From the NCBI GenBank assembly GCA_937995335.1, contig CALKIH010000022.1, positions 1 to 64,000 of the forward strand: a DNA stretch of 64,000 bases, written 5' to 3'. This stretch comes from UBA2357 sp002344625. GTDB lineage: Bacteria > Pseudomonadota > Gammaproteobacteria > Burkholderiales > Rhodocyclaceae. Positions 37,920 to 47,142 of this stretch are shown here, one piece after another; positions within the stretch are counted from its first letter, which is position 1; each line of letters opens with the position of its first letter. The notes below the pieces were generated by a model. It was not told the DNA's origin, did no database searches, and saw only the letters and a program-made list of their open reading frames with translations. The position numbers and the translations under genes were made by a program.

Positions 37920-38948
37920 ATGAAGGTGTTGGGTATCGAGTCGTCGTGTGACGAAACCGGGGTGGCGATCTATGACGGCACGGCAGGATTGATCGCCGAC
38001 CAGCTCCATTCGCAGATCGACCTGCACGCCGCCTATGGCGGCGTGGTGCCGGAACTCGCGTCGCGTGACCATATTCGCCGCCTGCCGCTGCTCGTGCGCG
38101 AGGCGCTCGCGCAGGCCGGGTGCACATTCGCCGAACTCGATGCGGTGGCCTATACGGCCGGGCCGGGGCTTGCGGGCGCCTTGCTGGTGGGGGCGAGTTT
38201 CGCCGAAGCGCTGGCGTTGTCGCTGTCGATACCGGCGTTGCCGATTCATCATCTGGAGGGACATTTGCTGTCGCCCTTGCTGGCGGCGCGGCCGCCGGTC
38301 TTTCCATTCGTTGCGCTGCTGGTGTCGGGTGGGCATACCCAGTTGATGGAGGTGACCGGCGTGGGGCAGTATGCCTTGCTGGGCGAAACCGTCGATGACG
38401 CTGCGGGCGAAGCGTTCGACAAGACGGCCAAGTTGCTGGGCTTGGGCTACCCCGGCGGGCCGCAACTCGCGCGCTTGGCCGAGGCGGGCTGTGGCGGGCG
38501 TTTCAAGCTGCCGAGGCCGATGTTACGCTCCGGCGATCTCGACTTCAGTTTCAGCGGCCTCAAGACGGCGGTACTCAACGTGGTGTCGTCACCCGGTTGG
38601 CGCGCCGAGGATGGCGCGGACCTGGCGGCGGACTTTCAGGATGCGGTTGTCGAGGTTCTTTGCGCCAAGGCGCTGCGGGCTTTGTCCGACACCGGGCTCA
38701 CGCAGTTGGTGGTCGCGGGGGGGGTCGGGGCGAATCGGCAATTGCGCGCGCGTCTGGATGCCGCGGCGGGGTGCCGGGGATGGAGCGTGCATTATCCGGA
38801 ACCGGCATTGTGTACCGACAATGGCGCGATGATTGCATTCGCAGGGGCGCTGCGGCTCGCAGCGGGCGAGCGCACGTGCGGCGCGCGGGTGGTCAAGGTG
38901 CGGCCGCGCTGGCCGCTGGCCGAGTTGCAGGCGCCTGCGCCGGTTTAG
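37920..38948 (+). CDS. tsaD: tRNA N6-adenosine threonylcarbamoyltransferase TsaD
   Basis: TsaD (342 aa; Kae1/Gcp family) transfers threonylcarbamoyl to A37 of ANN-decoding tRNAs with TsaB and TsaE. It starts MKVLGIESSCDETGVAIYD, has the metal-binding HLEGHLL histidines and the nucleotide-binding SGGHTQLMEV. The frame extends upstream to 37830, but the ATG at 37920 matches the family start. It is divergent from rpsU, as in E. coli. Confidence 0.97.
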   Translation: MKVLGIESSCDETGVAIYDGTAGLIADQLHSQIDLHAAYGGVVPELASRDHIRRLPLLVREALAQAGCTFAELDAVAYTAGPGLAGALLVGASFAEALALSLSIPALPIHHLEGHLLSPLLAARPPVFPFVALLVSGGHTQLMEVTGVGQYALLGETVDDAAGEAFDKTAKLLGLGYPGGPQLARLAEAGCGGRFKLPRPMLRSGDLDFSFSGLKTAVLNVVSSPGWRAEDGADLAADFQDAVVEVLCAKALRALSDTGLTQLVVAGGVGANRQLRARLDAAAGCRGWSVHYPEPALCTDNGAMIAFAGALRLAAGERTCGARVVKVRPRWPLAELQAPAPV

Positions 38949-38959
38949 TCAGGAGACCT

Positions 38960-39940
38960 CTATCGGTGAGGGGATGTGAGCACGTCTCTGAACAGATGCC
39001 GCGGCAGCCACCAGAGGTAGAGCACCATCCCGAACAGTTCCACCAGCGACTGGAAAACGATCACCACCACCGTGGTTTCCCAGCCGGATGGCAGTGCCAG
39101 CGCGAAGGGTAGTACGACGAAGGAATTGCGCGTTCCAAAGCTGAAGGCGAGTGTGCGGCCGGTCGGCGGCGGCAGTCGCAGCCACCGTGCGAGCGTGCTT
39201 GCCAGCAGTGCGGCCACGAGCAGAAAACCGACGAATATCGGCAACAGCGCGAGCAACATGGGTCCGGCATGGCGGACGGCCCCGACCTGGGCGGCGGCGA
39301 TCATGAACACCACGGTCGCCAGCAGTGGCACCGGCCACCAACCCAGGGTGTCACGCCATCTCCCACGGTCCGGTTGCGCGTCGATCCAGCGTTCGGCGAG
39401 CGCTGCGGCGACAAGCGGCAGGCCGACCAGGAGTAGTGCCGCGGGCAGCATCCGCTCGGTTTTCAGTGCTGCGCTGAAATCGGCTGCAGGCAGCATCAGC
39501 CAGAGATAGATCGGTAGCAGAGCCAGCTGCAACAGCAGGTTCAGCGGTGTGACCGCGATCGCGCGCGCGGTGTCGCCCCGCCCGAGCTGGGTGAAAGTGA
39601 TGAACCAGTCGGTGCACGGGACCAGCAGGACCAGCAGCACGCCGAGATGCAGGGCCGGATCGGCGGGCAGCAGGTGTAGCGCGAACCAGACGATCACCGG
39701 GACGAAGACGAAGTTGCCCAGCACGGTGGCGACCACGAAGCGTCCGTCGCGGAAGGCATCGCGCACGTGCAGAAGCGGCACCTGCACGAAGGTGGTGAAC
39801 AGCAGCGCGGCCAGCAGCGGCCACAGCAAGGCCTCCAGTCCCGGTCCTAGGCCGGGCTGCAGCGTACCCAGCGCCAGGCCGGCAACGATGGCGGCGAGGT
39901 AGATCCAGACCTGCTTGCGTTCGAGGGTCAGGCGTTCCAT
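38960..39940 (-). CDS. Bile acid:sodium symporter / arsenical-resistance-like transporter
   Basis: A 326-aa integral membrane protein with about ten helices of the BASS superfamily, close to proteins named both 'bile acid:sodium symporter' and 'arsenic resistance protein'. The motif LVPCTDWFITFTQLGRG in TM4 and FGTRNSFVVLPFALALP in TM9 fit the family, the latter being the substrate-crossing region. There is no ars operon next to it, so arsenite transport is doubtful and the substrate is open. The ATG at 39940 is used; the frame runs on to 40012 into the plsY end. It is 34 nt downstream of plsY. Confidence 0.82.
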   Translation of the reverse strand: MERLTLERKQVWIYLAAIVAGLALGTLQPGLGPGLEALLWPLLAALLFTTFVQVPLLHVRDAFRDGRFVVATVLGNFVFVPVIVWFALHLLPADPALHLGVLLVLLVPCTDWFITFTQLGRGDTARAIAVTPLNLLLQLALLPIYLWLMLPAADFSAALKTERMLPAALLLVGLPLVAAALAERWIDAQPDRGRWRDTLGWWPVPLLATVVFMIAAAQVGAVRHAGPMLLALLPIFVGFLLVAALLASTLARWLRLPPPTGRTLAFSFGTRNSFVVLPFALALPSGWETTVVVIVFQSLVELFGMVLYLWWLPRHLFRDVLTSPHR

Positions 39941-39974
39941 CTGTGTCAGGCCGAGCCGGTGGAGTGCGCGGGTT

Positions 39975-40565
39975 TCACGTCTTCTTTCCGCCGATGCGTC
40001 CCTCCGTGCCATTTCTCAGGCGGCGGATGTTCTCGGCGTGGCGCCATGCAAGTATTGCCGCGATCGCCAGCAACACGCCGATCGCTATCGGGTCGTCGAG
40101 CAGCACGATGCCTGCGAGGGGAGCCACCGCCGCCGCTGCGAGCGCGGCAGCGGATGAGTAGCGGGTGATCGCGGCGACGCCGATCCACACCAGCAGCGCC
40201 GTCAGCGCAATCCAGCCGTTGATGCCCGCCAGCACGCCAAGGGCGGTCGCGACCCCTTTGCCGCCCTTGCCGCGCAGGAGCAGGCTGAATACATGGCCCA
40301 GAAATGCGGCCAATCCGGCCAGCGCCGCCACTGCAGGCCCGAAGCCCAGGGCGAATGCGGCCCACACGGCCAGCCAGCCCTTGGCGCAATCACCGATCAA
40401 GGTGAGCAGTGCGGCCCCTTTGTTGCCGCTGCGCAGCACGTTGGTGGCGCCGGGATTGCCGGAGCCGTATTCGCGAGGATCGGCGAGCCCGAAGAGTCGG
40501 CTGGACACGATCGCAAATGGAATGGATCCCAGCAGGTATGCGGCAAGCAGCAGGATGATGTTCAT
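39975..40565 (-). CDS. plsY: Glycerol-3-phosphate acyltransferase PlsY
   Basis: PlsY (196 aa) transfers an acyl group from acyl phosphate to glycerol-3-phosphate, the first step of phospholipid synthesis. It is a five-helix membrane protein; the family motifs GSIPFAIVSSRLFG, GSGNPGATNVLR and the glycine-rich GKGGKGVATALGVL are present. Together with tsaD it often lies in this neighbourhood in Proteobacteria (plsY divergent or near tsaD). Confidence 0.95.
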   Translation of the reverse strand: MNIILLLAAYLLGSIPFAIVSSRLFGLADPREYGSGNPGATNVLRSGNKGAALLTLIGDCAKGWLAVWAAFALGFGPAVAALAGLAAFLGHVFSLLLRGKGGKGVATALGVLAGINGWIALTALLVWIGVAAITRYSSAAALAAAAVAPLAGIVLLDDPIAIGVLLAIAAILAWRHAENIRRLRNGTEGRIGGKKT

Positions 40566-40780
40566 CGTGGTCCGGTCGAAGGGTTCGCGGTGCGGTGGTA
40601 TGGCGCGATTCTAATTGAAAACCGCTTGGCTACCGCTCCGGTCACGCGTGCCGGGTGACGGTCACGGCGTTGCCCGGCACCGGCTGATGGCTTGAATTCA
40701 CGGGTGTGCGTGCTATACCGGGTTCATGTTCGCCGGCCGCGCCCCAACCGGTTCGTGGCGACCATCGCTTCAGATCGGAA

Positions 40781-40816
40781 ATACATATAAATAATTGATT
40801 TTGTGAAAAATTAAAT
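40781..40816 (+). promoter_or_regulatory. AT-rich leader/promoter region of the S8 peptidase gene
   Basis: About 36 nt of strongly AT-rich DNA, rare in this GC-rich window, precede the peptidase gene. It holds a TATAAA -10-like hexamer (40786-40791) and leads into GGGAGG 6 nt before the ATG. No convincing -35 is seen. Confidence 0.35.
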
Positions 40817-40828
40817 AGGGAGGATGCC

Positions 40829-43480
40829 ATGACGTATACCTACCGCGGCGGTCGCCGTATTGAACTCGACAAGCGTGCCGACGAGTTCGTGGTGCGCGCC
40901 GCGCCCGAAGCGCTCGGCGCGCTGGGTGCGTTCGAGCTTGAACGGGTGTCGCCGTCATCGACCCGGGGGCATGTCGCGCCCGGTGATCTCGATGCCACGA
41001 TGATGCGCAGTCGCGCGATCGCACCGACGCACCATGCATACACCGTCGCGGAGAGCGGCCAGGATTTTCTGATTACCGATCGTGTATTCGTGAGCTTTCG
41101 CCAGGCGCTCGGCGCCGAGGAGGTCGCGGCGTTCGCGGGTCGATATGGCCTGTTGCAGTGCGAGCGCTACTCGGACCGCGATTTTCTTTTCCGGCTCACC
41201 AACGATACCGGCATGAATCCGGTCAAGCTGGTGGTCAAGCTCAGCGAGGACGAACCCTTGGTCGAGATGGCCGAGAACGATCTCAATTACCTGGCCGAGA
41301 AGCAGGCGCTGGTCCTGCCGACTGATCCGGACTACCTGCGTCAATGGCATCTGCATGGGAGAATGAACCATCCGCAGGTCGATCCGCGCGCCAATGCGCG
41401 CTGCGAAGGTGCCTGGCAGCTGCTCGAAGGCTATGGCAGCCGCGACATCGTCGTGGGTGTCACCGATGATGGCTGCCGTCTCGATCACCCCGATTTCGAT
41501 TCCGATGGCAAGTTCGCGCAGTGGGGCTATTTCGTCGGCAACCGTCTGGTGACCCGGGGCGAGCCGGATGCCAATCCCGCCGGCATGTACCAGGCGGGCG
41601 CCAATCATGGCACGTCGTGCGCGGGTGTGATCGCCGGCGAGGTGGACGGGGTGCTGACCGTGGGGGCGGCGCCGGGCTGCCGGTTGCTGCCGGTCAAGTG
41701 GGAGTCGCAGGGGCCGTCACTGCTGCTCAACGACTCGAAGCTGCTCGCGGCGATCAACTTCGTGGCGGACAAGGTCGATGTGCTCTCGAACTCATGGGGC
41801 ATCGTTCCGCTCAACCTGACCGCCACGGTGGTCGTGAACCGGATTCGCGCGCTGGCGTTGACCGGCGGTCGTCGTGGCAAGGGCATCCTGTTCCTGTGGG
41901 CCGCAGGCAACGACAATTGCCCGATCAACCATGTGAGCAATCGCGATGTGCCGTATTCGAACGGTTGGGGCATGGTGTCAGGCGCATGGCGGTGGGTGGG
42001 GGTGCGCACCGCCCGGCGCTTCGAGAACAGCCTTGCGGAGCTTCCGGGCGTCCTGCACATTGCGGCGCTGGCCAGCACTGCGCGGCGTAGCCACTACTCC
42101 AACTACGGCAGCGGGGTCGACCTGTGTGCCCCGACCAGCAACAGTCATAGTTATTGGCGAATGGAGGTTGCCGGGTTGGGGGTGACCACCACCACCGGCG
42201 AGTCTGCGCGGGTGACCGCGGATTTCGGCGGCACCTCGAGCGCGACCCCATTGGTGGCAGGTGTCGCAGCGCTGGTGTTGTCCGCCAATCCTCAACTCTC
42301 CGCGCTCGAGGTTGCTTCGATACTGTGCCAGAGCGCATCGCGCGATCTGGATGCGCGTCCCTATCCGCGCACGCCGCCTGCCAGTTTCGACCCTGACCCG
42401 GCTTGGGATATCTCGCCGGTCGCCCCGTTCGACAACGGCACTTTCATCGAATCGGGGCTGCCGGACGGCAGCTGGAGCCCGTGGTTCGGCCACGGTCGTG
42501 TGGATGCCGAGGCGGCGGTGGCGCGGGCGCGCCGGGGAACGGTGATCACTCCGCCGGCCGATGCGCTTGCCGGCCGCTACCGGTCGACGCCCGACAAGCC
42601 GATTCCCGACGATCGGCCGGCGGGGTTGCGGGATGTCATCACGGTCGGTGAGCAGGGGGTGCTCGCCGCGCTGGGGGTCGGGGTCGACATCAGCCACACC
42701 TTCATTGGTGATCTGGTCGTGAGCCTCACCTCGCCTTCGGGGCGAAGCGTGCGCCTGCATGATCGCGCCGGCGGAAATGCGGACGATTTGATCAAGGACT
42801 GGGATCTTGCCAGCATGCCGGCGCTGCAGGGTTTCGTCGGCGAACCGGCGGCGGGAGACTGGGTGCTGGTGGTTCAGGATCTGGCACCCATGGACACGGG
42901 GCGTTTGCGCGCCTGGTCGCTGGCGGTCGAAACCTTCGGCGATGCACCGATCGAACTGAGCGAGGCGCCGGGCCTTACGATTCCCGACAACCGCGCCAAC
43001 GGCATCTCGCGCAAGCTGGTCGTGGCCGAGTCGGGGGCCTTGGCCGAGATCGAAGTCAGTATCGACATCACGCACACCTATATCGGCGATCTGCGGGTCG
43101 GGCTGCGTTCGCCTGCGGGGAGCATGGTCTGGCTGCATGATCGTGGCGGTGGCGCTGCCGATAACTTGCGTGCGACGTGGTCGTCGCTGTCGGTGCAGTC
43201 ATTGGCAGCTTTGGTGGGCCAGGATATCGGTGGCGCGTGGACGCTGCAGGTGAGCGATCATGCCGGTGCCGATGTCGGCAAGCTCAACCGCTGGGGGGTA
43301 CGCCTGGTGCGCCAGCGGGGGCTTGCCAGCGCAGTCGTGCCGGCGGGTGGGCGGCGTGTGGCGACCGCAAGCAAGCCCTCAAAGCCCGCGAAGGCGTCCG
43401 GCGCGGCGGGGAAGAAGTCGAAGCAGTCCGATCGGGGCAGTCGATCCAAACCCGCGCCAAAGGCCGCGAAAAGGGCCTGA
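40829..43480 (+). CDS. S8 (subtilisin/kexin-like) serine peptidase with two P domains
   Basis: An 883-aa serine peptidase. Residues ~1-190 look like a pro-domain, without any signal peptide or membrane segment. The catalytic domain has Asp213 (GVTDDGC), His260 (NHGTSCAG), the oxyanion Asn in AAGNDN and Ser470 (GTSSATP). Two proprotein-convertase P domains follow (about 590-705 and 712-825, each with HTFIGDL or HTYIGDL), then a ~55-residue Lys/Ala/Ser-rich tail. Start is fixed by GGGAGG six nt upstream. It stands alone between plsY and an hbd-like gene; its target is unknown. Non-classical export or a cytoplasmic role must be considered. Confidence 0.9.
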   Translation: MTYTYRGGRRIELDKRADEFVVRAAPEALGALGAFELERVSPSSTRGHVAPGDLDATMMRSRAIAPTHHAYTVAESGQDFLITDRVFVSFRQALGAEEVAAFAGRYGLLQCERYSDRDFLFRLTNDTGMNPVKLVVKLSEDEPLVEMAENDLNYLAEKQALVLPTDPDYLRQWHLHGRMNHPQVDPRANARCEGAWQLLEGYGSRDIVVGVTDDGCRLDHPDFDSDGKFAQWGYFVGNRLVTRGEPDANPAGMYQAGANHGTSCAGVIAGEVDGVLTVGAAPGCRLLPVKWESQGPSLLLNDSKLLAAINFVADKVDVLSNSWGIVPLNLTATVVVNRIRALALTGGRRGKGILFLWAAGNDNCPINHVSNRDVPYSNGWGMVSGAWRWVGVRTARRFENSLAELPGVLHIAALASTARRSHYSNYGSGVDLCAPTSNSHSYWRMEVAGLGVTTTTGESARVTADFGGTSSATPLVAGVAALVLSANPQLSALEVASILCQSASRDLDARPYPRTPPASFDPDPAWDISPVAPFDNGTFIESGLPDGSWSPWFGHGRVDAEAAVARARRGTVITPPADALAGRYRSTPDKPIPDDRPAGLRDVITVGEQGVLAALGVGVDISHTFIGDLVVSLTSPSGRSVRLHDRAGGNADDLIKDWDLASMPALQGFVGEPAAGDWVLVVQDLAPMDTGRLRAWSLAVETFGDAPIELSEAPGLTIPDNRANGISRKLVVAESGALAEIEVSIDITHTYIGDLRVGLRSPAGSMVWLHDRGGGAADNLRATWSSLSVQSLAALVGQDIGGAWTLQVSDHAGADVGKLNRWGVRLVRQRGLASAVVPAGGRRVATASKPSKPAKASGAAGKKSKQSDRGSRSKPAPKAAKRA

Positions 43481-43736
43481 GTCTCCGGGACGGCGGCATG
43501 CATGCCCCGGTCGGACTGCCCGCTGGAGGCGATAAAACGTATCATCACGGAGCGTAATGGTCCGCGGTACTGGCGAAAGGTCGGGACGCGGCATCGATCG
43601 CCGGCCGCATTCGGCGGCCCGTGGCCATTGCGGTTGCATTGATGGGCGGTGCTGCGGTGCCGGCGCTCGATCGACTGTTTCGTCTTTCGATGCTGGGCCG
43701 CGTCGCCTCGGGACAGGACTTCAGGAAGGAGGAAGG

Positions 43737-44591
43737 ATGGAAATCAAGAAGGTTGGAGTGGTGGGCGCGGGCACGATGGGCAACGGCATCGCGCAGGCAT
43801 TCTCGGTGGCGGGTTTTCCGGTCTTGATGAGCGACATCAGCGCAGCGGCCGCAGCGAAGGGCGTCGCAACGGTTGGCGGTAGCCTCGATCGCCTGATCAA
43901 GAAGGAAAAGATGACGGAAGCTGAGAAAGCCGAGGTGATGGCGCGCATCGCGACCACGACCGATGTCGGCGATTTCGCGGGCTGCGACCTGGTCATCGAG
44001 GCTGCGACCGAGCGCCTCGATCTCAAACTGGATCTGTTTGCGCGCTTGGATGCGGCGATGCAGCCGGGTGCGATTCTGGCGACCAACACCTCATCGATTT
44101 CGATCAGCCGGCTCGCGGCGGCCACCCGGCGGGCCGATGCGGTGGTGGGCATGCATTTCTTCAATCCGGTGCCGATGATGACATTGGTCGAGCTGATACG
44201 AGGTCTGCAGACTTCGGATGAGACTTACGCGGCTGTCGAGACGGTGGCCAAAGCCATCGGCAAGACTTCGGTCCAGGTGCGCAACAGCCCGGGCTTCGTG
44301 GTCAATCGCCTGCTGTGTCCGATGATCAACGAAGCGGTGTTCGCGCTCGGCGAAGGCTTGGCGACGGCGGCCGAGATCGACGAGGCGATGAAGCTCGGCT
44401 GCAATCACCCCATCGGTCCGCTGGCCCTGTGCGACCTGATCGGGCTCGATGTCGAGCTGGCCGTGATGCAGGTGTTGTTCGAAGGTTTCAAGGATTCGAA
44501 GTATCGTCCGGCGCCGCTGCTGGTCGAAATGGTCGAGGCGGGCTATCTCGGGCGCAAGACTGGCAAGGGGTTCTTCGATTACGGCCGCTGA
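43737..44591 (+). CDS. 3-hydroxybutyryl-CoA dehydrogenase
   Basis: A 284-aa NAD(P)-dependent dehydrogenase that interconverts acetoacetyl-CoA and (S)-3-hydroxybutyryl-CoA. The Rossmann motif VGAGTMGNGIAQAF opens the protein; the catalytic His is in GMHFFNPVPMM, and the C-terminal helical domain ends with the typical GRKTGKGFFDYGR. The frame is open from 43557, but AGGAGGAAGG immediately before 43737 fixes the start. It lies alone between the peptidase and rho (convergent). It serves butanoate or aromatic-acid catabolism; a PaaH-like role is possible. Confidence 0.93.
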   Translation: MEIKKVGVVGAGTMGNGIAQAFSVAGFPVLMSDISAAAAAKGVATVGGSLDRLIKKEKMTEAEKAEVMARIATTTDVGDFAGCDLVIEAATERLDLKLDLFARLDAAMQPGAILATNTSSISISRLAAATRRADAVVGMHFFNPVPMMTLVELIRGLQTSDETYAAVETVAKAIGKTSVQVRNSPGFVVNRLLCPMINEAVFALGEGLATAAEIDEAMKLGCNHPIGPLALCDLIGLDVELAVMQVLFEGFKDSKYRPAPLLVEMVEAGYLGRKTGKGFFDYGR

Positions 44592-44637
44592 GTAAGGCGC
44601 TGGCCGGTCGCCATGACGGCGGACCGGCCGGCATCGC

Positions 44638-45897
44638 TCAGCCGCGCCGCATCGAATCGAAGAACTCGGCGTTCGACTTGGTGGCCTTGATCTTGTCGAG
44701 CAGGAATTCCATCGCATCGATGTCATCCATGCCGTAAAGGAGCTTGCGCAGCACCCAGACCTTTTGCAGGATGTCCGGCTTGAGCAGGAGTTCCTCGCGC
44801 CGGGTACCCGAACGATTGACGTTGATGGCCGGGTAAACACGCTTTTCGGACATGCGCCGGTCGAGGTGCAGCTCCATGTTGCCGGTGCCCTTGAATTCCT
44901 CGTAGATCACGTCATCCATGCGGCTGCCGGTATCGATCAGCGCGGTGGCGATGATGGTGAGCGATCCGCCTTCCTCGATGTTGCGCGCGGCGCCAAAGAA
45001 GCGCTTGGGTTTTTGTAGTGCGTTGGCGTCGACGCCACCCGTGAGAACCTTGCCCGATGCCGGCACCACGGTGTTGTAGGCGCGCGCGAGGCGGGTCAGG
45101 GAGTCGAGCAGGATCACCACATCCTTTTTGTGTTCGGTAAGCCGCTTGGCCTTCTCGATCACCATCTCCGCCACCTGCACATGGCGCGACGCGGGTTCGT
45201 CGAAGGTCGACGCGACCACCTCGCCCCGCACCGAGCGCTGCATCTCGGTGACTTCTTCCGGGCGCTCGTCGATGAGCAGCACGATCACGACGACGTCGGG
45301 GTGGTTGGTGATGATGGCATGGGCGATATGCTGCAGCATCACGGTCTTGCCGCTTTTGGGCGGCGACACGATCAGGCCGCGCTGGCCCTTGCCGATTGGC
45401 GCGATCATGTCGATCACCCGGCCGGTGATGTTTTCCTCGCCGCGCATCTCGCGTTCGAGCTTGAGGCACTCGTTCGGATGCAGCGGGGTCAGGTTCTCGA
45501 ACAGGATCTTGTGTTTGCAGGCCTCCGGCGATTCGCCATTGATCTTGTCGAGCTTGACCATCGCGAAGTAGCGTTCGCCATCCTTCGGGGTGCGGATCTC
45601 GCCCTCGATGGTGTCGCCGGTATGCAGGTTGAAGCGCCGGATCTGCGACGGCGAGACGTAGATGTCGTCCGTGCCGGCTAGGTAGGAGATGTCGGACGAG
45701 CGCAGAAAGCCGAAGCCGTCGGGCAGGACCTCCAGTGCGCCATCCCCATAAATGGGCTCGCCTTTCTTGGCACGGTTTTTCAGCAGCGCAAAGACGAGTT
45801 CTTGTTTCTTGAGCCGATTGGCGCCGTCAATGCCGTTGGCAGTTGCCATCTCGAGGAGTTGGCTGACGTGGAGGGATTTGAGCTCCGATAGTTGCAT
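44638..45897 (-). CDS. rho: Transcription termination factor Rho
   Basis: Rho (419 aa) is the hexameric RNA-dependent helicase that ends untranslated transcripts. The N-terminal domain starts MQLSELKSLHVSQLLEMA and carries the RNA-binding GFGFLRSSDISYL; the ATPase domain has Walker A SPPKSGKTVMLQ and Walker B VVIVLLIDERPEEV, with Q- and R-loops beyond. Length equals E. coli Rho. It follows trxA in the same direction after 145 nt that contain a strong hairpin, an arrangement common in Proteobacteria. Confidence 0.98.
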   Translation of the reverse strand: MQLSELKSLHVSQLLEMATANGIDGANRLKKQELVFALLKNRAKKGEPIYGDGALEVLPDGFGFLRSSDISYLAGTDDIYVSPSQIRRFNLHTGDTIEGEIRTPKDGERYFAMVKLDKINGESPEACKHKILFENLTPLHPNECLKLEREMRGEENITGRVIDMIAPIGKGQRGLIVSPPKSGKTVMLQHIAHAIITNHPDVVVIVLLIDERPEEVTEMQRSVRGEVVASTFDEPASRHVQVAEMVIEKAKRLTEHKKDVVILLDSLTRLARAYNTVVPASGKVLTGGVDANALQKPKRFFGAARNIEEGGSLTIIATALIDTGSRMDDVIYEEFKGTGNMELHLDRRMSEKRVYPAINVNRSGTRREELLLKPDILQKVWVLRKLLYGMDDIDAMEFLLDKIKATKSNAEFFDSMRRG

Positions 45898-46005
45898 GGC
45901 AGCAGGACGCTTGGAAGCGGTAGTGAGTGAGGCCGATGAGAAGGGATGAGGTAGGGTGAATCTGCGGCGCCCCGTGCGTGAGCAGAGATCTCAGGCGGCG
46001 CCGCG

Positions 46006-46030
46006 CGAACGGATCGCATCGATCCGTTCG
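46006..46030 (-). other. Perfect hairpin in the rho leader
   Basis: CGAACGGATCG (46006-46016) and its exact inverse (46020-46030) form an 11-bp stem with a 3-nt loop, 12 nt after the trxA stop on the minus strand and about 110 nt before rho. There is no T run, so it is not a classical terminator. E. coli rho is autoregulated in its leader, and this structure may serve a similar role or protect the trxA 3' end. Confidence 0.5.
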
Positions 46031-46042
46031 GTGTGTCGTTGT

Positions 46043-46369
46043 TTACAGATTGCTGTCCAGAAACGCGGTCAACTGGGACTTCGACAGCGCTCCGACCTTG
46101 GTGGCCTCGACGTTGCCGCCCTTGAACAGCATCAGGGTGGGAATACCGCGGATGCCGAACTTGGCCGGCGTATCCTGGTTGTCATCGATGTTGAGCTTGG
46201 CGACCTTGAGCTTGCCGGCATATTCCTTGGCAACGTCGTCCAGGATTGGCGCGATCATCTTGCAGGGGCCGCACCATTCGGCCCAATAGTCGACCAGTAC
46301 GGGCGTTTGTTCCTGAAGAACCTCCGCTTCGAAACTGGCGTCGGTAATGTGATGGATATGCTCGCTCAT
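46043..46369 (-). CDS. trxA: Thioredoxin 1
   Basis: TrxA (108 aa) is the main cytoplasmic dithiol reductant. The active site is AEWCGPCKM, and the cis-Pro strand GIRGIPTLMLFKGG is intact. The ATG at 46369 gives the usual 108-aa length; another ATG four codons upstream is less likely. It precedes rho on the same strand, as in many Proteobacteria. Confidence 0.96.
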   Translation of the reverse strand: MSEHIHHITDASFEAEVLQEQTPVLVDYWAEWCGPCKMIAPILDDVAKEYAGKLKVAKLNIDDNQDTPAKFGIRGIPTLMLFKGGNVEATKVGALSKSQLTAFLDSNL

Positions 46370-46644
46370 GTTTCCTCGCATCAGGGCAGGCGATAAGGAT
46401 ACTAAATGGGAACGGGCTCATGGAGAGCCATGAACCGCTTTGGGGATTGGATCTTTCGGGTGTCGTTTCCGGTGTTGCGGAAACTTATGCCAACAGAGGC
46501 AGCGCGTCAAGAAGTTATCCTTGAATTTGGCCCCGAGGGCGCGCGAACGTGGCAAAAATGTTGGTGTATCGGCTATAGTCCAACGAACAATCAAGCGCGG
46601 AAGAGGCGCCCCGTGCTGACGAGAGACCCGTTGGAGCATCTGCA

Positions 46645-46968
46645 ATGACTTATGTTGTCACCGAATCCTGTATCCGCTGCAAGTACACCGACTGCGTCGA
46701 TGTGTGCCCGGTAGATTGCTTCCGGGAGGGGCCCAACTTTCTCGTGATCGATCCCGACGAGTGTATCGATTGCACCCTGTGCGTGGCCGAGTGTCCGGTC
46801 GAGGCGATATATGCCGAGGATGACGTGCCCACCGATCAGCAGCCGTTCATCGCGCTCAATGCCGAACTCGCGAAGACCTGGAAGCCTATCGTCCAGCGCA
46901 AGGATCCGCTGCCGGATGCCGAGGAATGGGCCGCGCGTAAGGGCAAGCTGCCCGAGCTCGACCGCTGA
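46645..46968 (+). CDS. fdxA: 7Fe ferredoxin FdxA
   Basis: A 107-aa dicluster ferredoxin with [3Fe-4S] and [4Fe-4S] centres. The N-terminal half has the cysteine patterns CIRCKYTDCVDVCPVDC and CIDCTLCVAECPVEAI; the C-terminal ~45 residues form the helical extension typical of FdxA (LAKTWKPI). Cytoplasmic electron carrier, partner unknown. It is divergent from trxA across 275 nt. Confidence 0.95.
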   Translation: MTYVVTESCIRCKYTDCVDVCPVDCFREGPNFLVIDPDECIDCTLCVAECPVEAIYAEDDVPTDQQPFIALNAELAKTWKPIVQRKDPLPDAEEWAARKGKLPELDR

Positions 46969-47142
46969 CGCGGCGGTTGCGAATGGAGCTTGGTTGCGGG
47001 GGAGATAGCCCAGCCCAACGCCCGTTGCGGCGGCAGCTCCGGAGCCCTTGATGCATTCGGGTTTTCCGCTTTGCGGCTTGAGGACTATGCACTAACATGG
47101 CGCGATCGATCATATGCCCATAGAAGACACGGAGAAACTGGA

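Noticed and set aside
46550..46565. Sigma-54-like TGGCA-N6-TTGGT before fdxA
   Set aside because: The conserved -12 GC is GG here and no activator or enhancer site is near; a match of this quality is expected by chance.
46406..46648. 80-codon frame upstream of and overlapping the fdxA start
   Set aside because: No ribosome site, no recognisable domain, and lower GC than neighbouring genes, suggesting promoter DNA of fdxA rather than coding sequence.
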